DNA of 64,000 nt, from NCBI GenBank assembly GCA_016169945.1, contig JADLSH010000133.1, forward strand, positions 496,001 through 560,000, written 5' to 3'. A program made the translations under genes and the position numbers. The notes below the pieces were generated by a model, which saw only the letters and a list, made by a program, of their open reading frames with translations, was not told the origin of the DNA and did no database searches. Position 1 is the first letter of the stretch. Every line of letters begins with the position of its first letter. The DNA is from Trachythela sp. YZ-2020 (Eukaryota; Cnidaria; Anthozoa; Malacalcyonacea; Clavulariidae). Shown here piece by piece: positions 33,384-44,307 of this stretch.

Positions 33384-35245
33384 CTAATCAATTATACAAT
33401 TCTAATCTAAAATAGAGTTTGTACCTTCATCTTGGAGTATCCAGTCAACAGAACATGATCCAGCGTCAGTTTGGGCAATCTGTGCAAAGCATACTGCTGA
33501 TCATGGTGGAACAGGTCAGCAATATGCTTAAACAACAGATACTGACCGTCATTCCACATGTACCGACTACACGAGCCTGAGCCAGAGTTATAGAGACAGT
33601 TTCTGGTGGTCTTGATCAAATGTGGCACATCCGCAAAGAAATAGATCATCCGAGCCAGAAAGAAGAGGTTGGGTGTCTTGTAAACAAGACCATCGGGTAG
33701 TGTGCCACCGAGCTTGACGTGGAGTGCAAAGAATTTCCGGTTAGGGGAAGCACCATCATTGACAGCTGCTATTACCCATAATTTTACTGTTGTTGCAAGC
33801 ACTCCAACCACTTTCCAAAACAATGGAAGCAACTGAAATGATGTCACATTGCCAGTAAAATAATAGGCAACAACATGCTTCAAATTGGTGCAAAGCCCCC
33901 TAACCAAGAAAGCCAGTGTACGGGATGCAATAGGGATATCTTCATCCACATTGGCAAAAGTGGTTAACGGATCCCCAAGATCAATGAAGCCAATCAGCTC
34001 ACCGGACGTTTTGTCGAAAACAAGATTTTCCTGAATCTTCATCTCGTCCATGATGACCGCAACATACTTTTGGATTCCAGTAAACTTTGAAGATTTCTCT
34101 TTCAGTTCTTCAATGTTCTCTTTAATAATGCCCGCTCCAGGTTTAAAATAGTTCTTGTAATCACGAAGAACACGTTCACTGGGTAATATAAGAGCTCCAC
34201 TGTCTCTAAGCTCTCGATATGCAGAAGGAGATTTACAGTATTTATAGTGCGAATCGGATCATTTGGGGATGATACCTGCGTCCCATTTTCTTTGTTTTCA
34301 GCAGGTGGATTTGTTGTTACCAAAAGAACTTCATGTGTGGGGTGGAATCTAGATTCTGTCCACTCATGATGGTCAATAGATCCTTCTCGAAGGGCTCACT
34401 CACACTCACCGAATTCTTCTCTATTTGTGTTTGTAGGTTTTTAACTTTCGCCTCCAGTTGCTTACACTGCAAACGATTAGCTACCACTGTTGCTCTAAGC
34501 TTTTCAGAGCTACAGGCAGCCAGGGGAGCTTAGCTTTAGCAGGGGCACTAGAAGAACGTTTCTTTCGATTTTGTTGCACTAGAATCTTCTTTTGTACCTG
34601 CTTACATGGATCACAAATCACTTGCTCTCCATCAACTTCTCTACCAAGTAGGAGCTGGAATCCACACAACGAAAAACTACCAGAACTCCAAAATTTGACT
34701 CCATCGATGCTCTTTGGAATGGAATGCCGTACAACATCAGAATCGCTAAAGGACGAATGGCTTGTGTCACCAGGATCTTTAGCAACAGACTGAATATACT
34801 CATCGTGGCGTAATCCTTCGTATATCAGATATTTCTCACCTTTGATGGCTTGCAAAAGTTCAGCAACTCCAGCAGAGTCAATTCGTCGTCGGTGCGTAGT
34901 GTACAAAGGATGAATATCAGGTAGCAGCCAATTGTAAATATGTAGCGAAAATTGCAAGCACGAATCAACATGTAACACGTATCTTGGAATTGAGTAAGTT
35001 GTATCCGAAAGTTCAATTCTAATCTCCGTGTTGTTGCACGTTGTTATGATCCATGGATCAGGTATAATTTCCCTTATTTTATCGGCAAACTTTTCGAAGC
35101 TTTCATCAGGGAGTAAATCACTTCCCATCTCAACAGGTGGCGAAGATTCTGAAGTCGAAGTACCCTCGCTAGCTTCAGCGGTATATAAGTATACGAAGTG
35201 TCTAATTACCATAAATTTGCGCAAAAATAAGCGGTCAATACTTAC

Positions 35246-35495
35246 GTTGAAAAATCACTTCAGGTTTAAAATGTCGTTCACATAAAAAGATAGTGTTTGC
35301 GTCAATCTTTTTCTTCAGCTCTGGTGTCATTTCCCTTGTCCTAAGAATGACTCGAAGCCATTCTTTGCGAGCATCCGTCTTCAATTTCACTGTAACCTCG
35401 GAGTCGCCTCGCCCGGGAAAAGGTATTTTAAATAGTGAAAGATCACTCTTTCGACCAGTTGAACAGCCAAACAGAGCACAGTTGGCACCTGGCAT
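35246..35495 (-). CDS. THAP zinc-finger exon of the copy-2 transposase
   Basis: ATG at 35495-35493 starts MPGANCALFGC, the CX4C start of a THAP domain. KIPFPGRG follows, then a tryptophan (KEWLRVILR) and LCERHF, the CX2H end. A GTAAGT donor follows at 35245. THAP domains bind transposon ends in P elements. The next exon probably starts after a TTAG acceptor near 35205, giving a very short intron. Confidence 0.85.
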
Positions 35496-35695
35496 TGTGT
35501 GCCAACTGTAAAACACTTAAAATTTGCGACCCAATGAGGATAACTTTGCAGTTTCCGAACAGAAGTACTTCCCTGCAATACAAAACTCTATTGTGTTTTC
35601 ACACCCTATGCACCAAAAAAATCACGTGACGCGAATAACAGAGAACAATAACATATATTGGGGGTGTGGCCAGCTAGCCAAACCAGCTTAGTCTA

Positions 35696-35995
35696 TTAAC
35701 TGTGGTCGTGTCTAATCACAAAATCTATTGTATTTCTCAAATAGATTGCCACACAACCACCATTTCTATTACGGTGTTTTGTCACAACGGAATAACCATC
35801 TACATGATATTCCGCGATGTCTATAGTATCGTCAAGCCGCGTTTCATTCAATATAAGGATATCAACATATTTAGTGGCCATATGAATCCGTAGCTCATCA
35901 ATATGCTTTATTACGCTTGCAATATTCAGGGCTGCAATTTTAAATCCCTTTAGTTTTGGTAACCCTAGCTGAAAATTTGGCTTATTACTAGTATT
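35696..35995 (-). pseudogene. LINE endonuclease, N-terminal fragment
   Basis: The frame reads LKGFKIAALNIASVIKHIDE, ILILNETRLDDTI and NGGCVAIYLR, the first third of an AP-endonuclease domain (N of the LN motif and E of NET are metal-binding positions in this family). It closely resembles the start of the endonuclease at 46718-47482. It stops at about 35698, where the P-type transposon flank begins, so the rest of this LINE is lost. Confidence 0.8.
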
Positions 35996-36392
35996 AAGCC
36001 TCTTACAGACGAGCAAGTTTTCTATGACAAGTTTTTATATGACAAGTTTTATTTGCAAATTGTACGTGTGTACTTACAACAAATTTTCTATGACAAGTTT
36101 GTGGTTTTCTGATCGCCATGATAGCTAATACAACAATAGATTGCTGACCAACCGCTCCTAAGTGCTCAAATTACTTTGACAAGTTTTCCTTGTTGACCCA
36201 TACAGACTAGCAAAATTTGTACTTTGCCAATTTTTTCTATGACAAGTACACTTGTTCAAAAGCTAGCATGTTAGCTTTTGAACAAGTGTACTTGTCATAG
36301 AAAAAATTGCCAAAGTTGCGTATACAGATGAGCAAATAAAACTTGTCATATAAAAACTTGTCATAGAAAACTTGCTCGTCTGTAAGAGGCTT
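35996..36392. mobile_element. Near-perfect palindromic MITE, 397 bp
   Basis: Ends AAGCCTCTTACAGACGAGCA are mirrored at 36373-36392, flanked by TAGTATT on both sides (35989-35995 and 36393-36399). Arms are nearly identical over 50-60 bases. The centre (about 36227-36308) is a second, almost perfect palindrome sharing the word TTTTCTATGACAAGT with the arms. The close match between arms suggests recent insertion. It sits inside the LINE, between its endonuclease and first ORF. Confidence 0.9.
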
Positions 36393-36516
36393 TAGTATTT
36401 GGCGTGTTTACGTGTGTCTCGGCTATAGGCTCAGTCACAGGAAAATTGGGTTCATCAGGATCATCACTCAATATGGGAATTTGGTCGCTAGCTACAGAGG
36501 GTTCTACACAACATAA

Positions 36517-37792
36517 TCAATTTTTATAATAGTTAATAAAATTACTAGTAAGTATTGAGTTACCATTTTGTGTTAGGTGGATACCTCCGCGATTTAGTTC
36601 CTTCACACCAACTTTGCTATGGGCTATATATCCATATCCATGTTGATGGCATAACTTCCTCAAGGCTTTGTTGGTGGCTTTAGCTTTGGCGTTTAGGTCG
36701 GCGTCGGCTCTTGCTATGAGTTCTGAGATGGAAACCTTAGTCGACTCCGTTTGGACGACTTTAGCCAAATTTATCAAACTCTCAGCGATGGCTTTGGGCT
36801 CTTTGATTCTGAGGTCATTGGTTCCACAGTGAATTGCTATTTCAGCAGGGGCACTTTGCGTCGTTGGCTTCACATAATGGTACATGTCATCAACCTTCGC
36901 GCCCGAAAATGATTTAACCACGAAACGCTGTTTAACCTCTTTGCCAACGTTCCATCCCTGCACATTTTTCACCATTCAGTCTCCTATGAGAACTATGGTA
37001 TTGGAAGAATTCTTTTCACTGGCTGTGTTCGTTGGAGGCGGATAAGTTTGTTCAGATTCACTTGATTGATCATTCATCGACTTTGGACTGTTTTTCGTAC
37101 TGTTCTTCTTGCTCTTATCGCTTTTCGGCTTTACTTGATCAGTTTTGGCTTCGACTTTCGAAGTGTTATCGCCACAGCAGAGCCTGAGTTATGTTAAGAG
37201 ACTCGCTTTTTCCTCTTTTAGAATCTCCTTTTCTTGTTCAGCCAGGCATAGCTTATGTTTCAAATCAGCATTTTCGGTTTTTAGTCGTTCAGCTTCAACA
37301 ACGGTCATTGTTTGCCACGGATTGCTGTTAGGAGAAAGTCCAAATTCTGTTCTCAAGCTTGCCAATTTAATTTTTACTTCGTCCTCAAATTCGCTTATCT
37401 TTGCTTCGAAGACTGATTGTTGAGAAAGTTCATTTAGCTCGGCATTTAGGTCTTGAACTGTAGACTCATGCGGATTTTGTGTCATTTCGATGTCGGCTTC
37501 TGCTTCTGGAAATGATTGGTTGGTAATACTGGCTCTATCGTTTTCCAAAGTAGATTGATCAAGGGTTATTGTAGCCTGGGCAGCTGAAGCATTGCAATCT
37601 TGCCCACAGTCTTCTCCGCGGCATCATCGTCTTTCACCCCAGCATCATCATTTACAAGCATGGCGGTTAACAACCGGGTCAATAAGACTTGTTTTGTCCC
37701 TTTACTATCAATACCTCTGGTGTTTAGTTATTCTCGAAGCTTAGGTAGGCCTACGTGAAATTTTACAATCGCTTTAACGTTTGGGAAGCTCA
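36517..37792 (-). pseudogene. LINE first ORF: SAP motif, coiled coil, SGNH-esterase-like domain
   Basis: From ATG near 37792: MSFPNVKAIVKFHVGLPKL, then RGIDSKGTKQVLLTRLL, which is a SAP DNA-binding motif with one in-frame stop in its first helix. A coiled coil follows (37548-37189: LNAELNELSQQ, AERLKTENADLKHKL). The SGNH-hydrolase-like domain (to 36517) reads VLIGD, a stop, then MVKNVQGW, FSGAKVDDMYHYV, IAIHCGTNDLR and a closing NRGGIHLTQNGN. GTND and the IH.T.NG pair match the SGNH family's Asn and His blocks. In active LINEs such proteins bind RNA. Three or more stops or frameshifts disable it. Confidence 0.8.
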
Positions 37793-37864
37793 TAGTTGAA
37801 AATTTAAAGTGAAAATACAGAGCTCGTAAATACACGTCTTAACTCGTTCATTACCTATGCATCT

Positions 37865-38005
37865 AACTTTCCCGTCTAACTTTCCCGTCTGTTTAGACGG
37901 GAAAGTTGGACGGGAAAGTTAGACGGGAAACTCGTCTGCCCCCGGATTCATATCAGATGAGTTTCCCGTCTATATATATAAGACGAGTTTCCCGTCCCAA
38001 ATATG
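37865..38005. repeat. Compact inverted-repeat cluster with GACGGGAAA words
   Basis: AACTTTCCCGTCTAACTTTC is mirrored at once by GACGGGAAAGTTGGACGGGA. AGACGGGAAACTCGTCTG and its inverse GATGAGTTTCCCGTCT follow, then AGACGAGTTTCCCGTC. Several alternative hairpins are possible in 140 bases. Non-coding. Confidence 0.8.
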
Positions 38006-38319
38006 AATTCGGCCATTGACTAAACAACATGCTTAATGAATTCTGCATCATTTATAATATAAATTGCACTTCAGTATACTCTTCAGCTTTTTTATTATGA
38101 ATATAAGTTAATGTAAAATCAAAAATATTTTTCTTCAGTTCTCTGACACTATAATATATTTTAATTAACAAGAAAAAACTGGAAGCTATAACTAGAAAAC
38201 CTAACGGTTCACTTAGCTTCCAAGCTCTAAAAATGTTGTGTAAAAATTGTAAATTCTATCTATATACTAATTATTTAATTTAAGAATATATTTTTCTATT
38301 TCAGAGTGAAATAAAGTTG

Positions 38320-38588
38320 TATTGTATTGTATTGTATTGTCTTGTAGCCTACATTATTATTTTTACAATTGTGATATTACTTTACTAATCTGTCTATCCT
38401 AACACACCCAGTCAACTTTCCCTGTGGGAGGAAACCGGAGTGCGCGGAGAAAACCCACGACTTTCGACAGAGCGTTGACTCACTCTTTTCACATGAGTGT
38501 GATGAGTAAAGTTCTCAACGAGAATCGAACTCAAGACTCAGAACTCAGAAGTGAAAGGCGCTTGCTCTGACGACTGCGCCACCGAAGT
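38320..38588 (-). repeat. tRNA-derived SINE, copy 2
   Basis: On the minus strand, GGTGGCGCAGTCGTCAGAGC (A-box-like, near 38586) and GAGTTCGATTCTCG (B box, near 38524-38537) form a clear Pol III promoter. TTCTCCGCGCACTCCGGTTT-type central sequence follows, then a tail of ACAAT pentamers at 38322-38345. The central block is shared with 758-1073. The head is too degenerate beyond the boxes to be a real tRNA gene. Confidence 0.82.
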
Positions 38589-38594
38589 CCCCCC

Positions 38595-39005
38595 TTAAAT
38601 ATCAGGAATGGTTGTTGCTTTGATAACTGCCGAAAGATATATCGCAATTACAAGACCGTATTCGTATCCAGTATTGATAACCCGTACTCGTCTTAAAGTC
38701 ATCATTTTCGTGATATGGATAATTTATCTTTTCATAATTTGCTCCAGGATTTGGTTTTTACCGCTTTTTCGGTAGGCCTATTAACCATTGTCATTAGTAT
38801 AATTGCTATCATACACATGATTTCTATATCGTCAATGTGGATTCATATTTCTATTTTGACAAAAAGACATAAAAAGCCGGCAATAAAAAGACAACTTGCT
38901 ACAGTGCAAATTATGAAGCAATATAAAGAAACCTACTCAATCGCTTATATTATCATGTTATGTATAACACTTTGTTACACACCCATACTGATCATGACAA
39001 CATAA
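38595..39005 (+). pseudogene. Rhodopsin-family GPCR fragment (TM3-TM6 region)
   Basis: From 38608 the frame reads MVVALITAERYIAITRPYSY, the end of helix 3 with an ERY (DRY-type) motif and the RP..Y second loop, then helix 4 (VIIFVIWIIYLFI). After a frameshift near 38740 the next frame gives a helix-5-like stretch (LLTIVISIIAIIHMISI), a basic third loop (KRHKKPAIKRQ) and a helix-6-like ITLCYTPILIM before the stop. Helices 1, 2 and 7 are not seen, and a SINE abuts the 5' side. The ligand is unknown. Confidence 0.65.
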
Positions 39006-40302
39006 TTATGGATCCTTTTACGGCTATGGATTTTCGAAAGTAAAAATGAGCTACAGTTATATCAGACGGTGGTGGAAAGATAAGTGCACTCGTGCAAAGG
39101 AAATACCGAAAATATCTCTTGGGGGCTGGATGATTAAGCAAATTATTGCAAAAGGGGTTATAAACCATACAAGTCTGTGGTTCAAATCAGTCGCATTCAG
39201 TTATCTACTGTCAAGTTAATACCACCGGTTGAATACATCAATAATTATTAATAACCTCCCCATGCATGCATGCATGTCTGCATCATATATAATATTGGTG
39301 TTAATTGCCTAGTTTTCGCAGGCAATGGCGTCATTTTGCCCTCGCTTTTACTGGGAAAAACTGTTTTAGAACATTTTAATATATATCATATGAATTCTAT
39401 TTTTGAAATTTAAAAATTAATAAAGTGGCTGGGGGGAATCGAAGCCAGAGTGGCTGGGGGAAACCCAAGAACGTGCATGTTGAATGTTGTAATGTGTGTT
39501 TATATTATCGTATTTTCCCAGTAAACAGAGCGCAGAAAATGCAACACCCAAGTCCTAATGCGGGAAAATACTAGTACTGTCTTTCGTAATCGCATGTTCA
39601 GAGGGAAGGCATAAATATTTATGTTCGATAACGACTTTTTCAACTACCACAACTATCATACAACTAGATATGACTGATATTATACCTATTTTCGAGGACT
39701 CTTGTATAGGTTTTTTATCTGACTTTAGATTACCGTGTATCATTTGTTGTATTACTTTACCTACCTTTTTACAATATAGTGTGAAAATATCAGAGAAACA
39801 ATAGATATAGTATAATTATAGTAGATATCGAATATTATTATGGCAAAAAACGAAGCAGTTCCTTACAAATTTTCCATTTTGCCTTTTTGTTTTTGGAGAT
39901 GCTTTGTAATTTTTCTAATTCCGTTACAAATCCACAAAAAATACTACATGCCAATACCAAGCACACAAAAATATACTTACTCTTCTGGCTATTCTGAAAA
40001 TTATCCGTAATTCCTCGTGGCGTTTAAAATTCCAAAGAAATTGTATTTTTTGCAGTTCTTTTACTGTCCTTGCAGGTCCTAAATTTAACAATTGAAATTC
40101 CTCTTAAAAGTTCTGAGATCCACCTATGCAACGATGCACCTATAGCGACGCGCCCACGGTACTTGATGAACTTTAAATATCCCATAGCTTTCCCTTTTCC
40201 CGGGTGTAGTAAATAGCCGAGCGGAATTAGTACCCTCGCCCCGGCCTATCGCCCGGAACGGCGCTAACGCGCCGTTAATGGCTCGAGGACTAGTTGTGTT
40301 AA
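39006..40302. other. Intergenic, with a GC-rich dispersed repeat
   Basis: Mostly AT-rich with no gene. A GC-rich stretch at 40199-40262 includes GCCGAGCGGAATTAGTACCC, whose reverse complement is at 57131-57156, with CCCGGGTGTA next to both. ATGCATGCATGCATG lies near 39265. Confidence 0.5.
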
Positions 40303-41487
40303 GGGGGTACACTACAAAATTTTTAAAGGAAAATCCTATTTTGAAATTAGCCATATTATGCATCGTTAATGATCCATTTTTCGTTTTCTCGTGTTAATTT
40401 TCTGTTGTTTGGCGGAAAATGGGTTAATAAGGAAATAGCGGCTTGTTTGAAATGTTGTCGTAGTAACCACCATAGCAACGACATCCTACCCCACTAGCTA
40501 TATAGTGAATTTAAACGATTTTATTTCAAATTACACAAGTACAAGTAGGTTATATTTAGGCGGGAGGCGTTATAATGGCGTGAAAGTAAATTGTGTTCAC
40601 ACTATATATTTTTTGTATAATTACGGTTCCACTTCAAGGCCTTAGCTGATTGAGACATCCTGTAAGTCCCGACGAAAGTCGATCGGCCATAACCTTTCGA
40701 AACCGAAGGGTTAAACATTCGTGTCTTTTTAAAGACAGCAGCAGCGGAGTCCCACAGCTAGGAACCAAACTTAGATGTTGAAATAGTACGTATTAAACAT
40801 TTTTGAAAAAAATCGCATGGCATTTCATGATATACATGCCTACCTCTCCCGTTTACCCAGGATATGTTTGGCTATGTGACTTCTGGCCCCAGATAATTAA
40901 CGTATATTTGTAGCATTTGAAAATATGAGGGAGCTCCATGTCCAATTTTCATTTTGGTAGCATAATATAAGTAAATAAAAGCTTTTATTCAGTTTTCAAT
41001 TTTGACCTAATTAGTACGCTAAAACGATATCTCCTAAAGCAATGAACCGATAGATTGATTTTCAGTGAAGCTTTGTATATACCTTATCTATATGGCTTGG
41101 ATTTTGGAAATTAGCTAAATCTATGATGTACAATCATTATTTTCTGACCGAAAAAGACATAAAAACATATGCGACATCAACTCCTTCAGAAAAAATAGCT
41201 AAAACTCAATATTTTTAAAGATCCTAGTTCTAACATACACGTCATATATTGGTTTCTATTTTTACCATTTTGAAGATTTGTCATGTTTGGTTGTCTTGTA
41301 ATCGTTTTTATCGGACACCATTCTTTGTTTGCTGAGGAATAATAATTATAATATTGAAGTAACCATGGCAATCATAATTTTGAAAACTGTGTCATTTAGT
41401 CATCATTTGATCAGAAGATAGTTCTGGGCAAAAAATTAGCACAGAAGTATTCATTTTAAAGAAAATAATTTGTTGTGGTGTACCACC
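40303..41487. mobile_element. TTAA-flanked non-autonomous DNA transposon, 1185 bp
   Basis: TTAA at 40299-40302 and 41488-41491 flank the ends GGGGGTACACTACAAAAT and, inverted, GGTGGTACACCACAACAAAT. TTAA duplication is used by piggyBac and Kolobok elements; GG-starting ends fit Kolobok better. The interior has no transposase. Confidence 0.72.
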
Positions 41488-41966
41488 TTAAGTTAAATTG
41501 TAGAGCAGTGATGTTAATTGCTAAGCGGAATTGCGTTGCATGCAACCCAATAATTATTTATTCCCTGCATGCTAAATGAAATTAATATATTTTTAGCGCT
41601 GTTCAAGGGCTTTACATCATTTCAATGTATCGACCAAAAATCTATACAATATTTATCTTTTCTTACAGCCTTACAGTTCAATTTGTTCTAAATATTTAGA
41701 AACTATATCTTCTTGTACTCTTACAAGAATTAGGAATGTAACCAAAATACTGTGAACAGAAACTGCTGTGTGAGTAGATATGTTAGAAGTTATATTCAAT
41801 TTTATTCAATCAACTGGTTTAATACTGGTCGTAATTTATCTTTAATGTTTTAAGGTGTAAACCTAAATTACACCTAGCTGCTCTTTCGTATTCCATTCCA
41901 ATTACCTTTTCCCTAAATTGTGAAAAAGGATGACGTTAAAACATTTTCCTCTACAGAATTCATGGG

Positions 41967-42488
41967 CAGAAATTTAAGACATGGAAAATGATCATGGCTG
42001 ACAGGCTACTTATAAAATATAAGGGCGACGATGTTTATTTAATATTTCAGCAATTTTAATCGCGGTCATAATGTTTGCCGCCCTTTGAGTCGCACAAACA
42101 AAACATCAGAAATGGAACAAGATTGAAATCATACCGTATTCTTACGTTTAAGGGCGTACATTTCTTAACTGCTTCGGCATTGATTTTTCCGCTATTAATT
42201 GTATATTGCCAGCCCCATTTTGCTTGAAGACAAACAGTTTAGTTCGGACGTAGACGGCTTGTTTCATTTCTTGTCAAATTTGCCGAACTCCTATCGCAGA
42301 AAAACGTTATGAAGTATTCCTCCTGCTATTTTCAACGTGAAACGTTTTGCTCAGCAGCGTACATTTTAGCGTTGAAAAACATGAAAATCCACCGCGGTTT
42401 GAGCAAATATAATACATCTATATGACTCTGCATCTAATTTTCATACGGGTAACCGCTGCAAATGGCGGGCGCATGTCTTAAATTTCTG
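41967..42488. mobile_element. MITE with CAGAAATTTAAGACATG ends, 522 bp
   Basis: A 17-bp perfect inverted terminus bounds non-coding DNA. CAG ends suggest the hAT type, but the flanks share only CATG, so the duplication is unclear. Confidence 0.65.
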
Positions 42489-43297
42489 GCCATGCACATT
42501 TCCTTCCAGGCTTGAGCATTGACACTGTGGACATTTTGCTCATGAACAACTACTTCGTCCTGAACAAGAGCGACATATTCATTCTGCACTTAATCGCTTG
42601 GTTAAGAGGCCAGCTTTAGGCATTTGTATACACATTACGTTGAGCCATGTCTCACCGTTTTGGTCGGTGCTGCATTCAATGTATTGGACTTTATGCTTAG
42701 CTTGTTGAGTGTTGGAATAGTATCATCTACTGTATCTCAGGGGTGGTTTATTACTCATCTAACAGAGAAGCCGCATGTTTTTAAAGGAGTTGCACCATAT
42801 CACCACTGCAGCTATTGTAAAAGTGCCACTCATAAATCATGAAAATTTAGGTTGATGCCGACTTTTTCTATATAGGATATCTAACTCTCCAGTAGATAAT
42901 TGCTGCTAGAAAAAACCCGTAATATTCGTAACCCGGCAAGATTAACACTTACGTTGGCCAATGAGAACTTGCGTGATTATATAATTTCGACGCCATGCAT
43001 AATTTGTTCGTATATCATGCATTATATAGAACTGTTAAACGACACCAAAACCACAAAAAAAACATAAAATTAGATTTCTTATTCACTCGTGCAAGTTTTA
43101 TTAAAATTGTTCTAAAACCGTGCTATTACATTAAATATCGAAAGAATAGTGTTTTGAAACACACAACTTAAAATTCCAAATAACTGCAATGTGCAAATTA
43201 AAGATGAGGTTCAGCTTTGTTGACATTTTTGTATCCAAAATAATGAACTTCATTAACGGAGTCGTGACAACTATATATATATATATGGATGTAATAT

Positions 43298-43335
<38 letters not shown>

Positions 43336-43385
43336 CGAAAAATTTTAAAATTGCAACCTGGATTAGACATAATATGAAAGTATAT
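42489..43385. other. Intergenic, AT microsatellite
   Basis: A TA dinucleotide array interrupted by GGATGTAATATCC occupies 43271-43332. Nothing else is recognised. Confidence 0.6.
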
Positions 43386-43683
43386 TTAAAACTTGAAACT
43401 GGTTTATAAAACGTTAAAAACAACGTTATCTAAAAGGATTAAGACGTTTAGAGCATTAACTTAGGTCTTCGTCGGTTAAAAAGACTGAAATTCAAAACTG
43501 AACTAAATATACAGAATACCGGATGTTTACAAGTCACTCTTTAGCTAATTTGCATCACTTTTGAACTCTGTATATATAGTTCAGTTTTGAATTTTAGTCT
43601 TTTTAACCGACGGAGACCTAAGTTACTGGTCGAAACGTCTTAATGCTTTTAGATAACATGTTTTTAACGTGTGTCAAGTTTTA
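43386..43683. mobile_element. Foldback MITE
   Basis: About 120-bp arms, including GACGTTTAGAGCATTAACTT and GGTTAAAAAGACTGAAATTC, are mirrored at 43570-43683 around a short centre. Non-coding. Confidence 0.8.
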
Positions 43684-43743
43684 ATATATTTTTAATATAT
43701 ACATATATATACAGCTAATTCAAAAAAGGTTGTCCTTTGCAAA

Positions 43744-43980
43744 CCTTAAACTCTAAAACCTTAAACTTTAAACTCTAAGCGCGAAAAGCACTATGGGAGC
43801 GCAAGTTTCAAGTTTAGGAATTGAATTTGGCGGTCATTTGTGAGTGAAATTATTAATATCTCCCTACAAGGATATATCAATCACAAATGGCCGCCATATT
43901 CAATCCATAAACTTGAAACTTCCGCTCCCATAGTGCTTTTTGCGCTTAGAGGTTAAAGTTTAAGGTTTTAGAGTTTAAGG
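43744..43980. mobile_element. Foldback MITE, 237 bp
   Basis: Starts CCTTAAACTCTAAAACCTTA and ends with its inverse. Arms of about 105 bp include GCACTATGGGAGCGCAAGTT. No duplication is seen in the flanks. Confidence 0.85.
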
Positions 43981-44307
43981 TGGCCCGATATAGTAATCAC
44001 AAGAACTTTATTCAAGAATCGCGAAAACAAAACTTCATACTCTATGAACAAATCCGTGTGACCATTTGTGCGCCCGGGAATATTAACGAAAGAACTTACA
44101 AAATGATCTGATGTACGCAGTTGCTCGCGCCAACTCGCGTCATGCATTGCGCGTGTTATATACCGTTTCATGTCAATTGTTGATGTCATTAAAAAATTCC
44201 TTTTTTGAAAAACAACGCGCTACATCTCATTATTTTGTCCGGTGACCTATATGTTCAAATTTTGCATGCTGTATTGCACCGCAAAAATCTTTCATTGTAC
44301 CAAAAAT

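Larger units (their letters stand above)
32804..33424 (-). other. MITE-filled interruption with GT-AG boundaries in the copy-2 transposase
   Basis: Copy 1 reads continuously through YAKMKVNLAVQIL. In copy 2 the matching frame breaks after SKMK and resumes at VKLAVQVL. The interruption begins GTACAAACTC after AAG and ends TGATTAAG, so precise splicing would restore the frame. Inside are three foldbacks: 32823-33010, 33013-33075 and 33158-33383. Confidence 0.75.
32184..35495 (-). pseudogene. P-element-type THAP transposase, nearly full length (copy 2)
   Basis: In order from 35495: a THAP zinc finger; a poorly conserved region carrying a Ser/Lys-rich stretch; a coiled coil (LQCKQLEAKVKNLQTQIEK); the helix RYHPQMIRFAL and SPSAYRELRDSG; the first catalytic motif MDEMKIQE at 34051; a GTP-domain-like insert; DVPHLIKTTRN near 33610 with the second Asp; the LPKLTLDH block; FDCSNVRS; and the third acid in MQDVIEDYF. 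A basic C-terminus ends at TGA 32184-32186. This is the P/THAP9 architecture. Lesions: a frameshift near 34495, in-frame TAA near 34318, a frameshift near 34243 and a small deletion near 32365. A 621-bp insertion or intron lies at 32804-33424. Confidence 0.85.

Noticed and set aside
34825..35016. Short frames on both strands inside the copy-2 transposase
   Set aside because: Shadows of the main transposase frame (34481-35205, minus).
38520..38588. tRNA gene on the minus strand
   Set aside because: Clear A and B boxes, but it continues into a SINE body with the shared central block and a pentamer tail, and the cloverleaf does not look complete.
43131..43370. Minus-strand frame with IYIYIY repeats
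   Set aside because: Translation of a TA dinucleotide array.
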